From the NCBI GenBank assembly GCA_029624815.1, contig JARSSH010000012.1:1-32496 (forward strand): a DNA stretch of 32,496 nucleotides, written 5' to 3'. Below the pieces are notes generated by a model, which was not told the DNA's origin, made no database searches, and worked only from the letters and a program-made list of their open reading frames with translations. The translations under genes and the position numbers were made by a program. The DNA comes from Candidatus Competibacter sp. (GTDB taxonomy: Bacteria > Pseudomonadota > Gammaproteobacteria > Competibacterales > Competibacteraceae). Of the stretch, positions 25,263 through 32,496 are shown piece after piece (the stretch's first letter is position 1; each line of letters starts with the position of its first letter).

Positions 25263-27056
25263 ATGGGCGGTCAGAAAATCAACGCGCGTTTGACTCTTAC
25301 GATCATCGTGCAACTCGTGATCCTGGTATTGATCGGGCTTGTCGCCTACTTCGGCATGAATCGCATCGGCAACGCCGTGAGCCAGATCAACCAATCCGTG
25401 AACGAGCAGGTGAGCCTGGGCCGACTGGGTGAAACCTTGCGCGCCGACCTGCTGGCGACCGCCAACCAAGTGGCCCGGGGCACCAGCACCTGGCAACAGG
25501 CGAATGCCGAGCTGCCGGAAGCCAAAAGCAAGTTCGAAACAGGGTTGAAGGCCTATTTCGACACCTTGAGCCCCGACAACAGAGAACGCCTGCACAATCA
25601 GTACAAAGCCAGTCTGGACAACCTTAACGAGATATTCACCGAACTGGAGCGCCTGTTCGGCAAGCGCGACCGCGGTCAGTTGAATCTGTTCGTCGGCAAC
25701 GACCTCGATGCGTTGATCGATCCCTTTTTCAACAATCTGCTGGCCAGTCTGGATCGAACCCAGGAACGCGCCTCGCAAGACTTGCAAACGGCGCGGAGCA
25801 CCGGCAATACCTTTACCTGGTTGATCGTGGTGCTTGGGCTGGTCGGTATCGGATTCTCTTTCTTCATGGGCACCGCCACCTACCGGGCCATCACCAGCCC
25901 CTTGAACCAGATGATGGAAACCGTGCAGCAGGTGGGCCAGGGGAACTACGCCGCCCGCACCAACCTGGCCGGCGCCGACGAACTGTCGGAACTGGGCCGG
26001 GCTTTCGACAACATGTTGAGTGAGCGAGTCAACGCGCTGGTGGAAGCGGAACGCGAGAACGAACAACTCAACGACTCCATCATCAACCTGCTGCAAGCGG
26101 TGTCCCTGCTCAGTCAAAGGGATCTAACCGTCAAGGTGCCGGTCACCGAGGACATAACCGGACCGGTGGCGGACGCCTTGAATCTGCTCACCAACGAAAC
26201 CGCCGCGGTATTGCAGGATGTGACCCGCATCTCCGAGGAAGTGGCCACCGCGTCCGACAAAGTGAAAACCCAGTCCGATGCGGTGATCGTCGTGGCTGAA
26301 AACGAGCGCATGGCCGTGCTGCAAACCTCCGCCGACCTGGTCGCCGCGTCCGAAACCATGAAACAGATCGCCCAGCTGGCGCAGGAATGCAACGTCACGG
26401 CCGCGACCACCATCAAAACCACCCAGGCCGCGCTGCAAGCAGTGACCAGCACGGTCAGCGGCATCAACAGCACCCGCGACACCATCCGTGAAACGGAAAA
26501 ACGCATCAAGCGGCTGGGCGAGCGGTCCCAGGAGATCAGCGGCGTGGTGAACCTGATCAACACCATCGCCGAACGCACCCATATCCTGGCGCTGAATGCC
26601 AGTATGCACGCGGCATCGGCCGGCGAGGCGGGCCGCGGCTTCGCGGTCGTGGCCGACGAAGTGCAGCGACTGGCGGAAAACGCCCGTGAGGCGACTTCGC
26701 AAATCGCCACCCTGGTCAGCAACATCCAAATCGAAACGGCGGACACGGTGAATGCGATGAACACCGCCATCAGCCAGGTGGTGGACGGCAGCCGGCTGGC
26801 GGAACAGGCCGGCGAGCAAATGCAGCGCACTCAGGAAACCACCACCGAGCTGGTGACCGCCGTGCAGCAAATCGCCTCCCGTTCGCAGGAGCAGGCGCGG
26901 GTTAACAACGAGCTGGTGGACCGCGCCGAACAGATTCAAGCCGGCACCCAGCAAACCAGCCAACAGTTGCTGGAACAGACGGTGCAAACCACCAATCTGG
27001 TGGAATACGCCAAAAACCTGTTGACCTCCGTGCGCATGTTCCGGCTGCCGGCCTAA
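25263..27056 (+). CDS. pilJ: PilJ-like methyl-accepting chemotaxis receptor
   Basis: A 597-residue membrane receptor. TM1 is at about 10-32 and the periplasmic helical sensor at about 33-180. TM2 is at about 182-207, followed by HAMP (about 208-262) and a second HAMP-like segment (about 275-325). The cytoplasmic coiled-coil signalling domain has its tip at about 438-475 (THILALNASMHAASAGEAGRGFAVVADEVQRLAENA region). The C terminus ends FRLPA with no NWETF-type tether for CheR. The tip sequence is the PilJ kind. GAGGAAA precedes the ATG. Its unusual neighbour is a periplasmic binding protein that could dock on the sensor region. Confidence 0.9.
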   Translation: MGGQKINARLTLTIIVQLVILVLIGLVAYFGMNRIGNAVSQINQSVNEQVSLGRLGETLRADLLATANQVARGTSTWQQANAELPEAKSKFETGLKAYFDTLSPDNRERLHNQYKASLDNLNEIFTELERLFGKRDRGQLNLFVGNDLDALIDPFFNNLLASLDRTQERASQDLQTARSTGNTFTWLIVVLGLVGIGFSFFMGTATYRAITSPLNQMMETVQQVGQGNYAARTNLAGADELSELGRAFDNMLSERVNALVEAERENEQLNDSIINLLQAVSLLSQRDLTVKVPVTEDITGPVADALNLLTNETAAVLQDVTRISEEVATASDKVKTQSDAVIVVAENERMAVLQTSADLVAASETMKQIAQLAQECNVTAATTIKTTQAALQAVTSTVSGINSTRDTIRETEKRIKRLGERSQEISGVVNLINTIAERTHILALNASMHAASAGEAGRGFAVVADEVQRLAENAREATSQIATLVSNIQIETADTVNAMNTAISQVVDGSRLAEQAGEQMQRTQETTTELVTAVQQIASRSQEQARVNNELVDRAEQIQAGTQQTSQQLLEQTVQTTNLVEYAKNLLTSVRMFRLPA

Positions 27057-27128
27057 GGGCAGTCCCATGCCCGCCGTCAAAATGGCTGCCGCCGGGTTGC
27101 TGCCGCTTGTGAGAGGAGTTGAGCGCTG

Positions 27129-30100
27129 ATGCTGCTGGTATCGGAAGAAAGCGTTGCGGTGTTGGAAGCCGAGGTTGCCGAAGCGCTCGGCATCCTGGAG
27201 GGATTACCCGCGGAAAACGACGGAGCCGATCAAGACGAGATCACCGCGGTGCTCGGCCGTTACGCCGAGCAGGTGGAACGCATCGGTTCGGCGGCCGGCG
27301 AGGCCGGGTTTTCGGGGTTGCAGGATATCTGCCTGCTATTTCATGAAAATCTGACGACCCTAAACGTTCGCGGCCAGGGGCTCGACGACGCCAGGCGGGA
27401 ACGATTGGAGGAATGGCCGATACTGGTCATTGGCTATCTGATGTCTCCAAACGACCCGGAGGCCGGCGAGGCATTGCTTGAACACCTGCAAAACCCAGCT
27501 TGGCGCACGCCACTGCCGGTGGAGGAAGCCCATATATTGCGCGGCCTGCTGATGCCGTCCGAGTTGGCGGAGGGGCGGGAGGAATCGGGCGAAGCACTGG
27601 AACCCCCGGTCGAACCCGCGGCGCTTGCCGAACCCACCGCCGTTCTTACGGAAGAAACCGCCGTTTTTACGGAAGAAGCGGCAGCCAACTCCCTTCAGGC
27701 GGAATCCTCCCCTCCTCCCTTCCTCCCAACGCCTTTCCGCGAGGAAGAGAAACCCGCGGAGAAACCCGCAATTGACGACTCCGCGCCAGATCGCTCTCTC
27801 CAGGCGGGAGAGAGCCGGAGCCAAGAATCCGAAGGGGTGACGCCTGAAACTCCTCCGATGGAACAGCCGGATTTCCCCACCGCGCCACCGCCGACACCGG
27901 CTAGCGAGCCGACGATCGCGGCCGTGCCGGAACGGGAACCTCGCTCCGATGCCGGTTATGCCACAACCCTCTTTCCGGCGATGGAATCGCAACCGGCTGC
28001 CGAAGTCGCGCCGGAAGCTCTCGCCACAACCGTGGAGCAAACAGCGCCCACCGCAACGATCGAATCCGCGCAAAAGATTCCCGCGGCGACCCCGCCGGAG
28101 TCCCTGGAGGCCACGGCCGAACCCATCGAGCAGGCATTGGAATCTCCCGTCGCCGAAACCATCATCGACGCACAACCAACCACCACCCCGGAAGAATCCG
28201 ATTCGGCGGTCGAGACGGTCGAGACGGAAAGCCCGGCGACGCCGTTCGCGCCGAACGCCGCCCAGCAGGAACTATTGGAGATCATTTGCGAGGAAATCGC
28301 GCAGATCGCCGAAGCCACCACCGAAACCCTGGCCATCGTCTCAGCCGCCGACAGCACGCCCGAAACCCGCCTCGAAGCTTGGTCCGGTTATACCGAATAC
28401 CTGGAACGACTGGGAGAAGCGTCAGCCTCCATCAATTTGACGGGGCTGCAACAAGCCTGCGCCCACCTGTACGCCAACCTGCTCGAATTGGCTGCTCGGG
28501 ACGATCCGCCGCATCCAGAACAGCAGCGCGTGGTGGAAGCCTGGCCGGCGCTGGTGCTTGGCTACCTGCAAGCACCCGATAACCGCTCGACGTGCGAAGC
28601 ACTGGTTCAACATCTACGGAAGACTCAGTGGCCGCAACCGCTGGCGACCGCCGAGGCGACCGCGCTGACCGATCTGTTGCTTGCGCCGAAGCTGGTTGCC
28701 GAGGAAGCCGAGGTGGAAGCCCGACCGCGGCAGGCACAGCCCGACGACGCATCGCTGGAACTGCCGGCCGATGTCAACCAGGATTTGCTGGATGGCTTGC
28801 TACAGGAATTGCCCCAACAGGCCGCCGACTTCTCCGCCGCCATCCAACGGCTGGCCGCCGGCGATGGCCAACTCGCCGACGTGGACGTGGCGCGGCGCAT
28901 CGCCCATACCTTGAAGGGCGCCGGCAACACGGTCGGAGTGCGCGGCATCGCCACGCTGACCCACCACATGGAAGATATCCTGCAAGCGCTCTCCAAGCAG
29001 GGCGTGCTACCCAACCGGCCGCTGGCCGATGCGCTGCTCAATGCCGCCGACTGCCTGGAAACCATGAGCGAAGCGCTACTGGGCATGAGCGCGCCGCCGA
29101 CGCAGGCGCTGACCGTACTGCAAACCGTGCTGGACTGGGCCAATCGCATCGACCGGGTGGGAGTCCCGGCCAGCGACGAAATCCCGCCCCCAACTACCGA
29201 ACAGCCGGAACCTTCCGCCTCCGCCGCGCCGCCGCCCGAACCGGTGCTCGCACCGCAGCAACAGCCCGCCGCTTCGACCGCGGAAACGGCCTTGCGGGTT
29301 TCCGCCCATTTGGTGGACGACCTGCTGCGACTGGTGGGCGAAAGCATCATCCTCACCGGCCAAGTGCAGGAGCGGATTCGTAAAACCATCGAGCAAACTC
29401 GGGCGGTGGCCGTGCAAAACCGGCTGTTCCAAAGTCTGGCCGCCGAACTGGAGCAACTGGTCGATGTCCGCAACGTGTCGTCGCCGCTATCCAAATCGAT
29501 GCAGCGCGGCGATTTCGACCCCCTGGAACTGGAACAGTACAACGAACTCAACACCGTCACTCACCGATTGGTGGAAACCGCCATCGACGCCCGAGAGATG
29601 AACCGCACCGTGGAAGACAACCTGGTGCTGCTGGATTCGCTACTGGTGGACCAGGGCCGTCTGCATCGAGATAGCCAGGAGGCGGTGCTGCGCACTCGCA
29701 TGGTGCCCATCCAAACCGTGGTGCCCCGGCTGCAGCGTAGCGTGCGCCAAACCAGCCGGCTGGTGGACAAGGAAGCGGAACTGGTGGTGCGCGGCGCCGA
29801 CACCCCCATGGACAGCAACGTACTCAACAACATGGTCGATCCGTTGATGCATATCCTGCGCAACGCGGTCGATCACGGCATCGAACCGCCCCACCAGCGC
29901 CAGCGTCTGGGTAAACCCCTAGTGGGGCAAATCGAGCTGCATTTCATGCGCGAAGGCAACAATATCGCCATTCACTGCCGGGACGATGGCGCCGGGCTGG
30001 ATCTGGCGGCAATCCGTCGGACGGCGGAGGAACGTGGCTTGATCGCTCCCGACAAACCGCTGGAGCCCGACGAGCTGGCCCGGCTGATCCTGCTGCCGGG

Positions 30101-31097
30101 ATTCTCCACCCGCGGCGCGGCCACTCAAACCTCGGGGCGCGGCATCGGCATGGACATGGTCTACAGCCGGCTTCTGGAGATGAAGGGTTCGCTGCGCATC
30201 CAGACCGAAGCGGGCAAGGGCTGCCTGATGGAATTGCGGCTACCGGTCACCCTGATCTCCACCCACGCCCTGCTGCTGCGCATGCGGGATCAGATTTATG
30301 CGCTCTCCGACCGCGGCATCGAACAGATCCTGTACTCCGGAGCCGGCAAGATACAGACGATCGGCAAGGCAACTACTTACCGGCTGGGTAACGACGTCCA
30401 CGAACTCACTGCGCTGGAAACCTTGCTCAATCTGCCGCCAGACCGGCGCGAGCACGATCGTGGCATGCCGCCAGTGCTACTGGTGCGGGAAGAAACCGGC
30501 GGCCTTCGAGCCGTGCTGGTGCAGGAAGTATTGGACAGCCGCGACTTGGTGGTCAAACACATGGGTCAGTACATCCCCGCGCTCCCCGGTATCGTGGGCG
30601 CCACCATCCTCGGCGACGGTAGCGTGGCGCCGGTGCTGGATCTACCCGAGTTGCTGCGTGTCCGAACCTCCGGCCAGCGGTTACCGGCAACGGTCCGACC
30701 GACGGAATCCGCCGCCGCCGCCGCCGCCCGCCAACAGATCGTCCTTGCGGTGGACGATTCGCTGAGCGCCCGCCGTTCGCTCGCCCAGTTCGCGCAAGAT
30801 GCCGGCTTCGATGTGCGCACCGCGCGCGATGGCCTGGAGGCGATCGAGGTCATCAAAAACAAGCGTCCAGACCTGGTGCTGGCTGACCTGGAGATGCCGC
30901 GAATGAACGGCCTGGAATTGACCGCGCATCTGCGTGCCAACCAGACTACCCACAACCTGCCGGTCATCATGATCACCTCGCGCTCCACCGCCAAACATCG
31001 GCATGAGGCCGAGGCCGTCGGCGTCGATACGTATCTGACCAAGCCGTTCATGGAAGACGAACTGCTCGAACAGATCCACCGGTTGCTGCGGCAATGA
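27129..31097 (+). CDS. chpA: Hybrid chemotaxis histidine kinase (ChpA/PilL-like) with duplicated N-terminal module
   Basis: A 1322-residue kinase for the cluster. Two related ~135-residue helical modules lie at about 8-146 and 384-522 (shared E-x-WP-x-LV-x-GYL, at W96 and W472), separated by ~235 residues rich in Pro, Glu, Ala and Thr. One Hpt domain follows (about 545-650) with phosphorylated H593 (IAHTLKGAGN). Then come the dimerisation and ATPase region (N box around N912 in LRNAVDHGIE, DDGAGLD, GRGIGMDMV) and a CheW domain (about 1045-1190). A receiver at about 1204-1322 has D1209/D1210, phosphoacceptor D1253 and K1305. P. aeruginosa ChpA instead has many Hpt-type domains. The stop overlaps the next start as ATGA. 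An internal 21-bp tandem repeat lies in the linker. Confidence 0.9.
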   Translation: MLLVSEESVAVLEAEVAEALGILEGLPAENDGADQDEITAVLGRYAEQVERIGSAAGEAGFSGLQDICLLFHENLTTLNVRGQGLDDARRERLEEWPILVIGYLMSPNDPEAGEALLEHLQNPAWRTPLPVEEAHILRGLLMPSELAEGREESGEALEPPVEPAALAEPTAVLTEETAVFTEEAAANSLQAESSPPPFLPTPFREEEKPAEKPAIDDSAPDRSLQAGESRSQESEGVTPETPPMEQPDFPTAPPPTPASEPTIAAVPEREPRSDAGYATTLFPAMESQPAAEVAPEALATTVEQTAPTATIESAQKIPAATPPESLEATAEPIEQALESPVAETIIDAQPTTTPEESDSAVETVETESPATPFAPNAAQQELLEIICEEIAQIAEATTETLAIVSAADSTPETRLEAWSGYTEYLERLGEASASINLTGLQQACAHLYANLLELAARDDPPHPEQQRVVEAWPALVLGYLQAPDNRSTCEALVQHLRKTQWPQPLATAEATALTDLLLAPKLVAEEAEVEARPRQAQPDDASLELPADVNQDLLDGLLQELPQQAADFSAAIQRLAAGDGQLADVDVARRIAHTLKGAGNTVGVRGIATLTHHMEDILQALSKQGVLPNRPLADALLNAADCLETMSEALLGMSAPPTQALTVLQTVLDWANRIDRVGVPASDEIPPPTTEQPEPSASAAPPPEPVLAPQQQPAASTAETALRVSAHLVDDLLRLVGESIILTGQVQERIRKTIEQTRAVAVQNRLFQSLAAELEQLVDVRNVSSPLSKSMQRGDFDPLELEQYNELNTVTHRLVETAIDAREMNRTVEDNLVLLDSLLVDQGRLHRDSQEAVLRTRMVPIQTVVPRLQRSVRQTSRLVDKEAELVVRGADTPMDSNVLNNMVDPLMHILRNAVDHGIEPPHQRQRLGKPLVGQIELHFMREGNNIAIHCRDDGAGLDLAAIRRTAEERGLIAPDKPLEPDELARLILLPGFSTRGAATQTSGRGIGMDMVYSRLLEMKGSLRIQTEAGKGCLMELRLPVTLISTHALLLRMRDQIYALSDRGIEQILYSGAGKIQTIGKATTYRLGNDVHELTALETLLNLPPDRREHDRGMPPVLLVREETGGLRAVLVQEVLDSRDLVVKHMGQYIPALPGIVGATILGDGSVAPVLDLPELLRVRTSGQRLPATVRPTESAAAAAARQQIVLAVDDSLSARRSLAQFAQDAGFDVRTARDGLEAIEVIKNKRPDLVLADLEMPRMNGLELTAHLRANQTTHNLPVIMITSRSTAKHRHEAEAVGVDTYLTKPFMEDELLEQIHRLLRQ
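27637..27678 (+). repeat. 21-bp tandem repeat in the CheA linker
   Basis: Two adjacent 21-base units (27637-27657 and 27658-27678) differ at two positions and are in frame, giving a doubled TAV(L/F)TEE segment in the Pro/Glu-rich linker. This is a likely slippage hot spot that could change linker length. Confidence 0.75.
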
Positions 31098-31573
31098 ACC
31101 GACCCGCTCGAAACACGCTAGACGAACTGCGGGAGATTCGGGCGTTGGCCACGCTGACCCTGGACGGATACCCATGGCTGCTACCGCAAACGGAGATTCA
31201 TTCACTGGAATCGCCCCTGGACATCGACCGAGAAGTGCAAGCACCGCACAGTATCGGCGCCATCGCGCTCGGCGGCGAGTGGTGGCCGGTGTACTGTCTG
31301 TCCGGCGAATTGCAGCTATTGCCTCAACTACCGGACAGCCGACGGATTTGTGCGTTGCTGGATAACGGCGTCGATCGCTTTGGCATGGTTTGCGATCAAG
31401 TTGAAGCGCTCGCCAAAACCCCGCCCCTGCTGGCGTTGCCGGCCTGCATGGGAACGCCGGATTCTCCCATCCAGGCGCTGGCGCCGCTTGGCGGGGGGTT
31501 GGGCTGCGTAACCAACACCGAGCATCTGGCGGCGCTGCTCGCCACGCTTGCGGAGAGCGCTGGTGACCACTGA
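31094..31573 (+). CDS. CheW-like protein, first of tandem pair
   Basis: A 159-residue protein with the CheW pattern: LTLDGYPWLLPQTEIHSLE at the start, then SIGAIALGGEWWPVYCLS (the conserved entry, value and position motif), RRICALLDNGVDRFGMVCDQVEAL and a C-terminal helix. It is probably an accessory adaptor at the position of chpC/pilW-type genes after the kinase. The ATGA overlap with the kinase stop indicates coupled translation. It lacks the clear GLxNLRG motif of the PilI-like CheW, so it may bind only one partner (inference). Confidence 0.78.
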   Translation: MNRPARNTLDELREIRALATLTLDGYPWLLPQTEIHSLESPLDIDREVQAPHSIGAIALGGEWWPVYCLSGELQLLPQLPDSRRICALLDNGVDRFGMVCDQVEALAKTPPLLALPACMGTPDSPIQALAPLGGGLGCVTNTEHLAALLATLAESAGDH

Positions 31574-32033
31574 AAGCCCGATGGGAAGCACCGCCTGGGT
31601 GCTGGTGCTGGACGAGCAACTGCGCGCCGCTGTCGGTGAGCGCGAGCTGATCCACCTGATCGAAGCACCCACGTTACTGGAAGTCCCGCTGAGCCCGTAT
31701 TACTGCCGGCGGACGATACTGTGGAACAACCTTCTATTACCGGCAATGGATTTGGCTGCTTGGCTCCATAAGCAACCAAAGGCTAATGACCAAAGCAAAC
31801 TGGCCGGCATCGTGGCTTATCAACCGGAACCAAACGTCGCGCCGGGCTATGGCGCTCTGTTACTGGCCGACACTCCAAAACGTATACATGTCACCGATAC
31901 CCAAGCGTGTTCCCTGCCCGAATATCCGCATGGTTGGCGTGAACTGGCTATTTCCTGCTTCCATCAAGGAGAAGACATCATACCAATTCTGGATCTACCG
32001 CATCTTTTCACCGGCGGTTTATTGGCCCACTGA
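31563..32033 (+). CDS. CheW-like protein, second of tandem pair
   Basis: A 156-residue divergent CheW-like protein. Visible are AWVLVLDEQLRAAVGERELIHLIE, LLEVPLSPYYCRRTILWNNLLLPAMDLAAWL (the strand-loop with the Pro-Ala-Met-Asp that corresponds to the CheW P-V-x-D site) and GEDIIPILDLPHLF. The start is taken as GTG at 31563, with GGAGAG seven bases upstream, giving an 11-base overlap with the first CheW-like gene. It is the last gene of the cluster and convergent with the PilZ gene. Local base composition becomes less GC-rich in its second half. Confidence 0.72.
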   Translation: MTTESPMGSTAWVLVLDEQLRAAVGERELIHLIEAPTLLEVPLSPYYCRRTILWNNLLLPAMDLAAWLHKQPKANDQSKLAGIVAYQPEPNVAPGYGALLLADTPKRIHVTDTQACSLPEYPHGWRELAISCFHQGEDIIPILDLPHLFTGGLLAH

Positions 32034-32069
32034 CGAAGAACGCGCTCGCGCTTCTCCCGTCCATTCCGC

Positions 32070-32366
32070 TCAACCGCCAAGCGCACCGATGATACCCTGG
32101 ATAATATCCAATGCTTGCGGAGAGAGATCGAGAAACTCAAGCCCCGCTACATATCCATCGGAATCCTCATCCTGACTGATCCAAACGATCCTTGCCAAAA
32201 ATTCAACGCTCTCGCGCGGACCGCTTTCCAGAACAGCGTCCATCCGCAACGGCATCGCCTCGCCAACGCAAAGAGCTTCCCCGCCCAGCAGTTTTATGCC
32301 ACCCAAACCGATATCAATGACATGGCCAAGAGGATCCTCTTCTTCATGCTGCTTGTAGACACACAA
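32070..32366 (-). CDS. PilZ domain protein, 5' end apparently frame-broken
   Basis: The readable frame from TTG (32366) gives 98 residues of a PilZ domain: VIDIGLGGIKLLG matches the second c-di-GMP motif (DxSxxG, with Gly for Ser), followed by FLARIVWISQDEDSDGYVAGLEFLDLS. The same frame continues upstream through ENRRQYERYSTDFYLCV, which contains the first motif RRxxxR. It then meets a stop with no ATG, GTG or TTG. An ATG at 32422-32420 lies one base out of frame just before this stretch, so a missing base between about 32404 and 32419 (which includes an A4 run on the minus strand) would restore a normal start. This is a true frameshift, a sequence error or a non-standard start. Confidence 0.72.
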   Translation of the reverse strand: MCVYKQHEEEDPLGHVIDIGLGGIKLLGGEALCVGEAMPLRMDAVLESGPRESVEFLARIVWISQDEDSDGYVAGLEFLDLSPQALDIIQGIIGALGG

Positions 32367-32496
32367 GTAAAAATCCGTACTGTAGCGCTCGTATTGACGT
32401 CGATTTTCCTCGCTCCAGTCATTCTCGATAGCCCAGTCTTGCCCACCCGATTACCCACAAAGTCAGCCTGACGCAATGAACGCCTGTTTGGCGGCG

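Noticed and set aside
1-32496. CRISPR array, prophage or integrative element
   Set aside because: No regularly spaced repeats, integrase, phage structural gene or attachment-site duplication was seen; tRNA-Gln has no truncated copy nearby.

Overview
This window reads as a stretch of chromosome from a GC-rich gammaproteobacterium. The evidence is gene order and gene content: zapA, 6S RNA and fau in series; ygfB, pepP, ubiH and ubiI in series; rplM-rpsI; an OsmC-speD-coq7 group resembling the arrangement in Pseudomonas; and a PilG/H/I/J-ChpA type chemosensory cluster. The family cannot be fixed from the sequence alone. I see no plasmid or phage backbone and no CRISPR array. The only mobile-element signal is a small IS200/IS605-like relic.

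Layout. 1-4165: a 1367-residue membrane-bound diguanylate cyclase (minus strand). 4381-6730: OsmC-family protein, S-adenosylmethionine decarboxylase (speD), Coq7 ubiquinone hydroxylase (minus) and a thioredoxin-like [2Fe-2S] ferredoxin. 6774-7839: promoter, rplM, rpsI, tRNA-Gln(CTG) and a strong terminator, probably one transcription unit. 7918-10642: two paralogous porins, each with its own near-identical promoter and its own terminator. 10661-13957: rpiA (minus) divergent from ilvA, then an EVE-domain protein and 5-formyl-THF cyclo-ligase (both minus). 13972-14860: a minus-strand unit of ZapB-like protein, zapA, 6S RNA with its own promoter and terminator, leading into fau. 14945-19679: ygfB, pepP, ubiH, ubiI, with the IS200/IS605-like relic wedged exactly between pepP and ubiH. 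19686-21584: a Rieske protein and an ABC-2 type exporter pair, all overlapping or nearly so. 21585-21935 holds no recognisable gene. 21936-32033: the chemosensory cluster. 32070 to the right edge: a PilZ-domain protein whose 5' end looks frame-broken.

How the genes work together. Three steps of ubiquinone ring hydroxylation (coq7, ubiH, ubiI) are encoded here, with the YgfB partner of that operon. The right third is a type IV pilus/twitching-type chemosensory system: two response regulators (one with a degenerate N-terminal receiver), a CheW adaptor, a PilJ-like receptor, a giant hybrid CheA and two more CheW-like proteins. It departs from the familiar Pseudomonas pil-chp layout in three ways. 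A periplasmic type-I solute-binding protein gene sits between the CheW and receptor genes. The CheA N-terminus carries two copies of an unfamiliar helical module joined by a long Pro/Glu/Ala-rich linker, in place of a long Hpt array. No CheR or CheB gene is seen inside the window. The best candidate for something new is this ligand-binding-protein-linked chemosensory system. The diguanylate cyclase at one end and the PilZ protein at the other would fit c-di-GMP control of surface behaviour, but that link is inference.
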